Source: G965197675 sp965197675 (lineage in GTDB: Bacteria > Chloroflexota > Dehalococcoidia > Plut-88900). From it: a stretch of DNA of 64,000 nt. Position numbers and translations under genes: made by a program. This document shows, in pieces, positions 1 through 7,488 of this stretch. The DNA is taken from positions 1,178,001-1,242,000 of the forward strand of contig OZ240221.1 in the NCBI GenBank assembly GCA_965197675.1. The letters run 5' to 3'. The notes under the pieces were generated by a model. That model had not been told where the DNA came from and searched no databases. It saw nothing but the letters and a program-made list of their open reading frames with translations. The first letter of the stretch is position 1. Each line of letters opens with the position of its first letter.

Positions 1-516
1 GGGATTGAGGGAGTAGACCCTGGATCGAGATAACAAGGGAGATATCACCTCGAAGGATGGATTCTCCGTAGTGGCGCCGATGAGGGTAATAGTGCCATCC
101 TCTACGTAGGGAAGAATCACGTCCTGCTGAGCCTTATTGAATCGGTGAATCTCATCGACGAAAAGAATGGTTCGTTGCCGATACATTCCCCTCCGTTCAC
201 GGGCGGCCTCTACAACGCGACGCAGGTCGGCTACCCCGGCTGAAACAGCGCTCAACTGGCTGAAGTTGGCCTTGGTCATGTTGGCGATGATTCTCGCCAA
301 CGTAGTCTTGCCGCTTCCCGGAGGCCCCCACAGAATCATCGATGGGACTCGATCAGCCTCGATGCTGGAGCGGAGAATCCGCTCCTTGCCAACTATGTGG
401 TCCTGCCCCACATACTCATCGAAGTTACGAGGTCGCATACGGGCTGCCAAGGGGGCATCCCGCTGTGCCTGCTCTTTAGCCGAGCTTTGAAACAGATCTG
501 GGGTTGTCTCTTCCAT
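1..516 (-). CDS. rarA: Replication-associated recombination protein A (RarA/MgsA AAA+ ATPase), N-terminal part, runs off the window
   Basis: Translating the minus strand from the ATG at 516 gives 172 uninterrupted codons that reach the window edge. The protein opens with MEETTPDLFQS, then an RPRNFDEYVGQDHI segment, a Walker A loop GPPGSGKT (about residue 64), Walker B ILFVDEIHRF, sensor GATTENPSFEV and an arginine-finger-like SRSRV. This order is that of the clamp-loader-like RarA/MgsA/WRNIP1 family, which acts at stalled replication forks and single-strand DNA ends. The C-terminal oligomerisation domain lies outside the window. It is the last gene of a minus-strand run and starts 21 nt after the Smr gene stops, so co-transcription with selA and the genes between is plausible. 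Confidence 0.93.
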   Translation of the reverse strand, partial: MEETTPDLFQSSAKEQAQRDAPLAARMRPRNFDEYVGQDHIVGKERILRSSIEADRVPSMILWGPPGSGKTTLARIIANMTKANFSQLSAVSAGVADLRRVVEAARERRGMYRQRTILFVDEIHRFNKAQQDVILPYVEDGTITLIGATTENPSFEVISPLLSRSRVYSLNP

Positions 517-537
517 ATGTCTACACTCAACGCCCGT

Positions 538-918
538 CTAATAAAGGGCTATCTCCACCACGGTTACTCCGCTGCCGCCCTCTTCCAACGAGGCTGGCCT
601 GTGAGAATCCACCAACGGGTTATTAGCCAGAGCCTCAATCACCGCCCTGCGAACGGTGCCTGTGCCTTTGCCGTGAACGACCCGCACACGAGGAAGTCCA
701 GCCAGAAAAGCGGTATTGAGATACCTGTCCAGCTTCATCATGGCCTCATCAACCCTCATCCGACGCAGATGCACCTCAACCGAGGGTGGCTCCAGTGGTC
801 CCACCAGGAAGGCTAATCCCCCACAGGCGGCGCAACTGAAATCTCTGTTACCTGACCTTCTCCTATCTCTTACCTCTAGACCGCAGGTGAGACAGCGGTA
901 TGTTTCAGAGCCCCTCAC
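538..918 (-). CDS. Small Smr-domain protein with N-terminal zinc ribbon
   Basis: A 126-residue protein. Residues 9-35 hold two CxxC pairs (CLTC and CAAC), a probable zinc ribbon. From about residue 45 to the end is a stand-alone Smr domain, recognisable from VHLRRMRVDEA (the LDLHG-like motif) and HGKGTG. Smr domains are nicking endonuclease or nucleic-acid-binding modules, best known at the C-terminus of MutS2. Here the domain stands alone with a zinc ribbon, so the target could be DNA or RNA, for example collided ribosomes as proposed for MutS2/Smr proteins. It lies 13 nt after the LigB/AMMECR1 gene and 21 nt before rarA, suggesting one transcript. The domain call is firm; the role is unknown. 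Confidence 0.8.
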   Translation of the reverse strand: MRGSETYRCLTCGLEVRDRRRSGNRDFSCAACGGLAFLVGPLEPPSVEVHLRRMRVDEAMMKLDRYLNTAFLAGLPRVRVVHGKGTGTVRRAVIEALANNPLVDSHRPASLEEGGSGVTVVEIALY

Positions 919-931
919 CGCGCAATCAAAT

Positions 932-2269
932 CTACGCTCTTAGCTGATACCGAGTTACCCGAAACCTGAACAACTCCAACTCCTCCTCGACTCCAATCCC
1001 CGCCTTCAACCTACATATGTCTACCTGCTGCTCCGCCGTTTTTATCTCAGTCAGTCCAGGCAACAAGACTCCCATTCTGCTGTCGCATTGGACTACTACT
1101 CCATATACATCGGGGTCGAGCTGAGACGCGTCCTCAATCGACTCTAGCGGGGTGAGGACGTCTACCGAGTACTCAAGATGGGGAAGCTCATCAATGGTGA
1201 TGGGTGAGAAGCGAGGATCCCGGGATGCCGAGGCCGTAGCGTTATTTATCACCTCTTCTGCCAGGTTGTTCCCCGCTGGGTGAACGGTACCAATACAACC
1301 TCTCAGGTGACCATGAGCCTTTATAGATACGAAGGATCCCGCCTTTTGCCCCATCTCGCCTGCCGGGTCTGTGGGTGGAGGCTTGATGTTCCCTGTTTGT
1401 ACGTAGTGCTCCACTGCCTCCTTGGCCAGCTGTAATAGGGGGTACGGAGCTGTCACCGAAGCCTTGTTGCTCACTTTAAAGGATGCCGTCAAATATCCCA
1501 CCCCAAAGGGTCCCTCGTAGGAGAGAATTTCCGGTGTAACATCCAGTCCCTCCAGCGCGCCCAACAACGTAACAATGGATCGAAGCCCACACTCACCCGC
1601 CCGTACTACCAGATCAGGCTCCATATTCAAGATGGCGTCCCTATCTAAAGACCCCACTGCCTTGACCAAATCCTGATCGAACACCTGACCAACAGGGTCA
1701 TAGCCCGCTGGCGCATCGGGAAGGAGTCGATGAGATAGGTCTCCACTGGCAATAAATGTCACATTTTTACTGGTCTGTTCTATCGCTCTTCTTATAGCCC
1801 TTCCAAACTCCATATGGGTCTCTATAGGCAGCATGGAAAAGGACAGGAGCACCAGGGGACGAGTCTTCAGCGCCTCCATCAAGAAGTAGACAGGTACCAT
1901 TACCCCGTGGTCTAAGTCATATCGAGAAGTCCCTATCGACTTGATGGGTATCTTGATATCTCTGGCTTCCTTTTGCAAGGCTTCCACCAGCTCTGTATCG
2001 TTGTCAAACCGATAGCTCATGTCAGTAGCACCCCAGTGCTCCATGGTGCCTTCGCTAAATTGAGCAGTCAGCACACCCATGGCATCGGGATACACAGTAC
2101 CGTGAGGACTCATTATCAAAGCAGTATCAAAATCTATTAAGGCTAGCTCATGAGCGAGTTTCCTCATGGCATCGATGCTTTTTGAAATGGCAGCTTCCCT
2201 GCCGCATCCTATCTGAGGGAGCATGATGGGGGGATGCGGAGTGATATATCCGCACCTGAGGCCCGACAT
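932..2269 (-). CDS. AmmeMemoRadiSam-type fusion: LigB/Memo-like domain plus AMMECR1 domain
   Basis: The 445-residue protein has two parts. Residues 1 to about 270 start MSGLRCGYITPHPPIML and contain ISPHG-like (MSPHGTVYP), DHGVMVPVYF and ASGDLSHRL segments, which are the metal-site motifs of class III extradiol dioxygenase/Memo-like proteins. Residues about 275-445 are an AMMECR1 domain, seen in SFVSIKAHGHLRGCIGTV, RDPRFSPI and the C-terminal FRFRVTRYQ. The two domains are usually separate members, or fused, of the AmmeMemoRadiSam system, which also includes a radical SAM enzyme. No such partner is in this window (the radical SAM gene hpnH belongs to hopanoid synthesis). The reaction is unknown. 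It sits between selA and the Smr gene in the same orientation. GGAGG lies 12 nt before the ATG. Confidence 0.82.
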   Translation of the reverse strand: MSGLRCGYITPHPPIMLPQIGCGREAAISKSIDAMRKLAHELALIDFDTALIMSPHGTVYPDAMGVLTAQFSEGTMEHWGATDMSYRFDNDTELVEALQKEARDIKIPIKSIGTSRYDLDHGVMVPVYFLMEALKTRPLVLLSFSMLPIETHMEFGRAIRRAIEQTSKNVTFIASGDLSHRLLPDAPAGYDPVGQVFDQDLVKAVGSLDRDAILNMEPDLVVRAGECGLRSIVTLLGALEGLDVTPEILSYEGPFGVGYLTASFKVSNKASVTAPYPLLQLAKEAVEHYVQTGNIKPPPTDPAGEMGQKAGSFVSIKAHGHLRGCIGTVHPAGNNLAEEVINNATASASRDPRFSPITIDELPHLEYSVDVLTPLESIEDASQLDPDVYGVVVQCDSRMGVLLPGLTEIKTAEQQVDICRLKAGIGVEEELELFRFRVTRYQLRA

Positions 2270-2328
2270 CGTCTTTAGTCCTCCCCTATCTTGGAGCCAT
2301 TATAGCATTCACCTGTCGACTAGCCGCT

Positions 2329-3723
2329 TTAATCAGAGGTCGAAGCGAGAGTCTCTTTGAGGGCGGAGACGATAGCGTCGTCATCCTCAGGTCTTACGGT
2401 CCGAGGGTCTAGTAACAGCTTGTCTTTGTCTATCCTGCCGATAACCGGAGGAGTACCCATCCTCAGATGCTTCGACAGGTCATCTACGCTAGAATCCGCA
2501 GCCGGCGGGACAGCCAGCAGCTTTGATAGTAGAGTCTCGCCTGGAAGGCTGCCCCCACCGACGGTAGAGAACCCATCTACGACTTCGGACGCTCCGTCCA
2601 GGTTTTGCTGCCAGGAACGTGCCCTAGTCTCTATTTCCCCTAGTGGCATGGTAAGCATCATCCAGACCGGGACTTTAGTAAGAGCCTCCTCTTTGATGTA
2701 GTGGACCAGGGTTGCGTTAAGGGCAGTCAGGGTCAGCTTATCTATGCGGAGGGCGCGTGCCAATGGATGTTTCTTAACCCGATCGATCGATTCTTTTCTG
2801 CCCACCACTATTCCCGCTTGGGGACCGCCCAGCAGCTTGTCTCCCGAAAAGAAGACCAAGTCGACCCCCGCGGTTATGCTCGCTTGAGGAGTAGGCTCCG
2901 GAGCTAGACCGAACTGGGATGTATCCAAAAGGCACCCACTGCCGACATCATGCAGAACAGCGACCTTTCGTCGAAGGCCCAACTCCACCATCTCCTCCAT
3001 CGTTGGCGAGTGGGTAAACCCAGACATCTTGAAGTTGCTGGCGTGCACTCTCAATAGAGCAGCGGTGTTTTCAGTTATGGCTCCCTCGAAGTCGGAAACA
3101 TAAGTCCGATTAGTGGTGCCTACTTCTACCAGACGCATCCCACTCTGCCTTATAACGTCCGGTATACGGAAACCTCCCCCTATCTCCACCGCTTCACCAC
3201 GACTGACGATTACCTCTCTGTCTTTAGCCAGGGCAGCCAGTCCCAATAGAACCGCTGCTGCGTTGTTATTCACTGCCAGGGCAGCCGCGGCGCCTGTGAG
3301 CTGGCACAGTAAAGTTTGCACTGCAGCATCTCGAGAGCTGCGCTCTCCTGTTTCCATGTCCATTTCCAGATCCGAGTAGTCCCCTGCCGCTTCTCGAACC
3401 GCTTGAGCGGCCTCTTTGCTCAGAGGAGCTCTGCCTAGGTTGGTATGGATGATGACTCCGGTGGCGTTAATGACTCTGAACGGTCTAGGGCGCCACAGGT
3501 AATTCACCTCTTTATCTATGGCCTCGACCACCTCTTCCAAAGAGGGACATATTCCACTCGCGGATATAGCTCTCCTCGCCTCTTCCAGACGTCCACGAGC
3601 TATGTCTACCATTGCCTCGTGAGAGTAGATTCCTACCAGCTCCCTGGTGCGAGGATGGGACAGAATTCTATCTATGCTTGGTAGGTTGCGAAAGCCGTAG
3701 TTGGACATGACTGATGCTTTCAT
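2329..3723 (-). CDS. selA: L-seryl-tRNA(Sec) selenium transferase
   Basis: At 464 residues this matches the usual SelA length. It has the SelA N-terminal helical region (LPSIDRILSHPRTREL), RPRPFRVINATGVIIHTNLGRAPLS, and the PLP-lysine motif FFSGDKLLGGPQAG followed by HPLARALRIDKLTL. SelA is the PLP enzyme that converts seryl-tRNA(Sec) to selenocysteyl-tRNA(Sec) with selenophosphate. selB, selC and selD are not visible nearby, and the 400 nt upstream show no tRNA-like structure. Its presence implies that UGA is decoded as selenocysteine in this organism, which bears directly on the in-frame TGA of the OsmC-type gene at 57148-57618. Two ATGs are possible (3723 or 3708); the longer start is used because AGGA precedes it. 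It is the first gene of the minus-strand run. Confidence 0.95.
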   Translation of the reverse strand: MKASVMSNYGFRNLPSIDRILSHPRTRELVGIYSHEAMVDIARGRLEEARRAISASGICPSLEEVVEAIDKEVNYLWRPRPFRVINATGVIIHTNLGRAPLSKEAAQAVREAAGDYSDLEMDMETGERSSRDAAVQTLLCQLTGAAAALAVNNNAAAVLLGLAALAKDREVIVSRGEAVEIGGGFRIPDVIRQSGMRLVEVGTTNRTYVSDFEGAITENTAALLRVHASNFKMSGFTHSPTMEEMVELGLRRKVAVLHDVGSGCLLDTSQFGLAPEPTPQASITAGVDLVFFSGDKLLGGPQAGIVVGRKESIDRVKKHPLARALRIDKLTLTALNATLVHYIKEEALTKVPVWMMLTMPLGEIETRARSWQQNLDGASEVVDGFSTVGGGSLPGETLLSKLLAVPPAADSSVDDLSKHLRMGTPPVIGRIDKDKLLLDPRTVRPEDDDAIVSALKETLASTSD

Positions 3724-3920
3724 TCCTGCCTGCTATTTTAACATATCGCAACTAAATCGCAGGCCTACCTGATCTCCCCAAATCTCCCACCTATGACGGG
3801 CTGCCTCGGAGCAGTTCTGGCCACATGCTTTCCACGTCTCTATGCTGGTCCGTATCGCTATCCTTCTCATGTCCCATTTCACACAACCTGTACCATTTGT
3901 TGTGAGAGGATAAGAGCGAG

Positions 3921-3948
3921 TTGACAAACACCCTTACGATGTTATACT
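3921..3948 (+). promoter_or_regulatory. Sigma70-type promoter upstream of the ABC transporter
   Basis: TTGACA at 3921-3926 and TATACT at 3943-3948 are separated by 16 nt, facing the transporter ATPase about 190 nt downstream. The rest of the 3724-4135 gap between the divergent selA and transporter genes shows no gene, tRNA or obvious terminator. Confidence 0.6.
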
Positions 3949-4135
3949 GCATTAATTTCCTAGACCCAATAGAGCGCATCACCTCAATTGACAAATAAAC
4001 CATACTCTGGGCAAATACACGGATAGAATTCCTAGAAAGTTCTTACTCCTTACCAATTCCCGCTAACAACGTTATTAGTTGATGAGAAAGTCCGAAATGG
4101 CCGTGTTTGGCAACAATAGCTCGTAGCATGAGAGG

Positions 4136-5242
4136 TTGAGGCGAGAGTTGGCGACTGAGGCACTCACCAGCATAAAAGGCGCCAGTATCTCCCTGAGAAA
4201 CCTGACCAGGCTGTATGGTGAGGTCAGGGCGCTAGACAAAGCTAACCTGGAAATTGAAGCTGGGGAGTTCATTACCCTCCTTGGCCCCAGTGGATCTGGC
4301 AAGACTACCACCCTCATGATGATCGCTGGTTTCGTCATTCCCACCAGCGGCGATATTCTCATAGACAGCCACTCCATAGTAAGTATCCCCACCTACAAAC
4401 GGAATCTGGGGATGGTATTTCAGAACTACAGTCTCTTTCCTCACATGAACGTCTATAAAAACATCTCCTTCCCTCTTGAGATGAGGCGTCTTAAGAAGAA
4501 GGAAATTGAACCCCGTGTTCAAACCGCTTTGGAACTGGTACGCCTTCCTGGATTCGAGAGCCGGCGTGCCAACCAGCTAAGTGGTGGTCAGCAGCAACGC
4601 ATAGCATTGGCAAGGGCCCTTGTCTTCGAACCGTCCGTGCTCCTTCTGGACGAGCCGCTGGGTGCTCTCGACCTGAAACTGAGACAAGAGCTACAGATAG
4701 AGCTTAAGCGGCTACATGAAAGGCTGGGCGTAACCATCATCTACGTCACCCACGACCAGAGTGAGGCCCTCACTATGTCCGATCGTATAGTGGTCATGAA
4801 CTTCGGCGCTATACAGCAAGTAGGTAGTCCTGAAGAGCTTTACAAGCGCCCATCCAACCGCTTTGTCGCCGACTTCGTCGGTGAATCTAACTTCCTCTCC
4901 GGCAAGGGCCAACTGGAGGGAGAAAAGGTGATCCTTGAAACGGGAGATGGGCTGCGGTTCGTTGGAATCATTGGAGAGGGAGACCTGGACCCGGACGACG
5001 TGACCATGGTAATACGACCGGAAAGTATCGTGCCTATTGTAGATTCCAACAGCTTGCCCAACAGCTTCGAGGGTGAGATAGATGAGGTCATCTATTTGGG
5101 AGAGATAGCCAAATACACAGTGAAGCTTGGAGACGAAACCTCTGTAAACGCCAAATGGCAAGTCAGGGCCGGTACCAATATGTTGAAGAGAGGGGACACA
5201 GTCAGGGTTGGTTGGGAAGCCGAGGACATGGTAGCGGTCTAG
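4136..5242 (+). CDS. potA: Spermidine/putrescine-type ABC transporter ATP-binding protein (PotA-like)
   Basis: A 368-residue ATPase with Walker A GPSGSGKTT (about residue 50), Q-loop VFQNYSLFPHM, signature LSGGQQQR, Walker B VLLLDEPLGALD and H-loop VTHDQ. A C-terminal TOBE/OB domain is seen in VMVIRPESI-like DVTMVIRPESI and the AGTNMLKRGDTVRVGW end. It energises the two permeases encoded from 7489. The substrate class (polyamine or a related small organic cation) is inferred from the family and not proven. An in-frame stop at 4124-4126 leaves only non-ATG starts; TTG at 4136 or TTG at 4148 are the candidates, and neither has ideal ribosome-binding-site spacing. The start is therefore uncertain by a few residues. 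Confidence 0.9.
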   Translation: MRRELATEALTSIKGASISLRNLTRLYGEVRALDKANLEIEAGEFITLLGPSGSGKTTTLMMIAGFVIPTSGDILIDSHSIVSIPTYKRNLGMVFQNYSLFPHMNVYKNISFPLEMRRLKKKEIEPRVQTALELVRLPGFESRRANQLSGGQQQRIALARALVFEPSVLLLDEPLGALDLKLRQELQIELKRLHERLGVTIIYVTHDQSEALTMSDRIVVMNFGAIQQVGSPEELYKRPSNRFVADFVGESNFLSGKGQLEGEKVILETGDGLRFVGIIGEGDLDPDDVTMVIRPESIVPIVDSNSLPNSFEGEIDEVIYLGEIAKYTVKLGDETSVNAKWQVRAGTNMLKRGDTVRVGWEAEDMVAV

Positions 5243-5406
5243 GTAGTATTCAAGGAAAGCATCAATGGAAACAAGTATAACTTTATACGTGACTGTCCAG
5301 GGATATGGAGGGCCTATGGCAGGAACTTGAGAATTAAAGTCAATTCTGACGAATAGGTTGAAGATGCCTGTACTATACTTCTGCGGGCATCTTGAAGGAG
5401 GAAAAT

Positions 5407-6819
5407 ATGAGAAAAGTTCCCAGATGGGCTCTGGCCAGACGGCTAAGTAGAAAGCAAGTCGTCATGGGTGCCGTCGCTATTTTAGCGATGATAATGCTGG
5501 TTGCCGCCGCCTGTGGTGGTGACGACGACACTCCAACCCCCGCCCCCACAGCGGCTCCAACTCCCGCCCCCACAGCGGCTCCAACTCCCGCCCCCACAGC
5601 GGCTCCAACTCCCGCCCCCACAGCGGCTCCAACTCCTGCCCCTACAGCGGCTCCAACCCCTGCCCCTACCCCTCCGCCAACTCCTCCTCCCACCGGTGGG
5701 CTGAGAGGACCGGATGAGTGGACTGTAGACAACCCCGCCACCTTTGACGAGATCGTGGCCGAACTGCAGAAATTCCGTGGCGAAGAGATTCGCATATCCT
5801 CGTATGGTGGTGCATACCAGGCAGCCCAGCGAAAGGCCTTCTTCGAGCCCTTCACTGCGGAGTTTGGGATAGGGATCGTTGAGTTCACCAACTCCAGCAA
5901 CGACCTGATCAGGTCCCAGGCCGAGACGGGTAACTTGCTGTGGGATGCAGTGGTTACCACTTCTACCGGCATCGAGTCTCTTTGCGGTGATGGTCTTGCA
6001 GAAGAGCTGGACTTCAGTATCATAGACAACCGGCACCTCTTGGAGATCGCCAAGAGCCCCTGCACGGGTGGACCTGAGATCAGCGCTGCCCACGTCCTGG
6101 CATACAGCACAGAGACTTACCCAGAGGACTCAGTGCAGCCCTCTTCCTGGGCTGACTTCTTCGACGTGGATAGATTCCCAGGACGTAGAGTAGCCAGGGC
6201 CAACTGGGAAGGCAGCCTGTGGCATGCCCACATATTCCTCAACCCCGACCTCCTGGATCCTGGCAACCAGGCAGGCAGAGATGCAGCGATGAGTCTCACT
6301 CCCGCCGAAGTTGACGCAGCTTTTGAGGTTTGGAAGAACTTCAGCGAGGCGGGCCACATATCAGACTACTGGAGAACGGGTTCTCAGTGTCCTGAGTTCC
6401 TGATCAGCGGTGAAGCCGACATGTGCTATGGCTACAACGGGCGTCATTACGATGCTCAGCAGAAGGGCGCTTCCATCAAGATATGCTGGGAGTGCGGATT
6501 CGCCAACGACACAGGTGGCTGGGCAGCTCCCAAGGGCCTGGCAGCTCAAGACCCCGATCAGTTCTACCTGACCCAGCTGTTCCTGGCATGGGGTACATTC
6601 CCCGAGATAAACGTCAGGATCAGTGAGTTCATCGCATACCCGCCATTCACCACTCGGGCCGGCGAATTACTCGCCGACCCCAAGTACGATGCCATCAGAG
6701 GCCAGACCGGATTGTCGGAGGAGAACTTACCGTACGCCATCATGATGGATCCCGAGTGGGGTGGACCGCTGGACGAGCAGTTGCAGGAGCGGTGGACGGC
6801 CGAGGTCATGGGACAGTAA
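5407..6819 (+). CDS. Extracellular solute-binding lipoprotein (PotD-like) with PTPAPTAA linker
   Basis: The 470-residue protein begins at ATG 5407, which follows AAGGAGG (5395-5401) with good spacing; the longer TTG start at 5392 would overlap that site. A basic N-region and hydrophobic stretch end in a lipobox (VAAAC, Cys about 36), so it should be lipid-anchored outside the membrane. Next come a GDDDTPTP acidic patch and five copies of the 8-residue unit PTPAPTAA, then more Pro/Thr: a flexible spacer common in Chloroflexota lipoproteins. The rest (from about residue 95) is a periplasmic-binding-protein fold with ISSYGGAYQ near the start, as in PotD/PotF-like type 2 proteins. Four cysteines (GSQCPEF, ADMCYGY, ICWECGF) could form disulfides. 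It binds the ligand for the permeases downstream. Confidence 0.9.
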   Translation: MRKVPRWALARRLSRKQVVMGAVAILAMIMLVAAACGGDDDTPTPAPTAAPTPAPTAAPTPAPTAAPTPAPTAAPTPAPTAAPTPAPTPPPTPPPTGGLRGPDEWTVDNPATFDEIVAELQKFRGEEIRISSYGGAYQAAQRKAFFEPFTAEFGIGIVEFTNSSNDLIRSQAETGNLLWDAVVTTSTGIESLCGDGLAEELDFSIIDNRHLLEIAKSPCTGGPEISAAHVLAYSTETYPEDSVQPSSWADFFDVDRFPGRRVARANWEGSLWHAHIFLNPDLLDPGNQAGRDAAMSLTPAEVDAAFEVWKNFSEAGHISDYWRTGSQCPEFLISGEADMCYGYNGRHYDAQQKGASIKICWECGFANDTGGWAAPKGLAAQDPDQFYLTQLFLAWGTFPEINVRISEFIAYPPFTTRAGELLADPKYDAIRGQTGLSEENLPYAIMMDPEWGGPLDEQLQERWTAEVMGQ

Positions 6820-6881
6820 CCATAGCTTTGTAAAAAGAAAAAGCTGCTGGTCACTGATCATAGACCGATAGTGAGCTTAGA

Positions 6882-6917
6882 GTGCCGAGGGCTGGGATGC
6901 ATCCCAGCCCTCGGCAC
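6882..6917. terminator. Perfect 36-nt palindrome, probable transcription terminator
   Basis: The sequence from 6882 to 6917 is an uninterrupted perfect inverted repeat (18 + 18 nt, centre ATGCAT, arms GTGCCGAGGGCTGGGATG). It is followed by AGTTTATT and lies 63 nt after the solute-binding-protein stop codon. The stem is very stable but the T-run is short. It would separate the ATPase and binding-protein transcript from the permeases, or reduce read-through into them. Confidence 0.6.
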
Positions 6918-6986
6918 AGTTTATTAGGCCTGAATTTGGATGCAGTTGATTCCATTAGCAAACTCTTTACCGCGAATCTCAGCTTC

Positions 6987-7246
6987 GTGTCATTCTGAGT
7001 GCAGCGAAGAATCTAAGGATGTTCTGAATAAGTCTTCATCAAGGGAGTCCAGAGGTATGGTTCCCTCTGGCGGGGGGCTTGGGGGGTGTCCCCCCAGTTC
7101 CTAAACATATCGAGGGCGGGCGGCTGGGAGCAAAGCGTAGGTCTTTGTTCAGAGTATCCCTAAGGTGTTTCATGATAGACGCCGTCTTTATAGCCATAGG
7201 CTTTGTATCCGTCACTTCTCTGCGCTACGTTCGGAATGACACTGAG
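6987..7246. repeat. MITE-like segment bounded by inverted GTCATTC...AGCG..GAA repeats
   Basis: GTGTCATTCTGAGTGCAGCG starts near 6986, and the reverse complement of the right edge (7216-7246) begins GTGTCATTCCGAACGTAGCG. This gives imperfect terminal inverted repeats of about 25 nt around a segment of about 260 bp. The same GTCATTCTGA..GCGAAGAATCT word occurs at 46580-46605. The segment contains one dispersed G-rich repeat copy (7043-7128). The open frame at 7079-7411 is made of this repeat DNA and is not annotated. Confidence 0.5.
7043..7128 (+). repeat. Dispersed G-rich intergenic repeat family R1, copy a
   Basis: Contains GGGAGTCCAGAGG, the short hairpin CCAGAGGTATGGTTCCCTCTGG, a GTGTCCCCCCA block and a G-run region, in the same order as the R1 copies at 19775, 31160 and 36549 and, reversed, at 46455, 51751, 52885 and 54715. 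It is non-coding. Confidence 0.6.
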
Positions 7247-7488
7247 GGTGCTTTTCTCGAGTCCTACTATGGCGTTATGCAACGGTCTCTGCTTGACACT
7301 GGAATCCATGAGTGGTGGGAGGGCATTAGGGCGGATACTCCCTTGAAGCCCTTGGAAAGGGAGGCGCTGCCTCCTCTGGACTCCTCCTGGAATGGCCTAT
7401 TTTCAGGGTAAGATATTGGAAGAGGTTGATTCCGAGGAGGATATAGCACATAATTAGGCCTACCTTTGGCCCTCGGTGATTTTACGTT

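Noticed and set aside
3724..4135. Possible selC (tRNA-Sec) beside selA
   Set aside because: No long acceptor stem, T-loop GTTCAAATC-type word or 3' end could be found in either strand of the gap.
4840..5161. Minus-strand frames across the transporter ATPase
   Set aside because: They are shadows of potA, whose motifs are unambiguous on the plus strand.
5530..5690. Tandem 24-nt repeats resembling a CRISPR-like or minisatellite array
   Set aside because: They are in frame and encode the PTPAPTAA linker of the lipoprotein; there are no spacers.
7079..7411. Open frame of 110 codons
   Set aside because: It consists of R1 and MITE-like repeat DNA, with no family resemblance and no ribosome-binding site.
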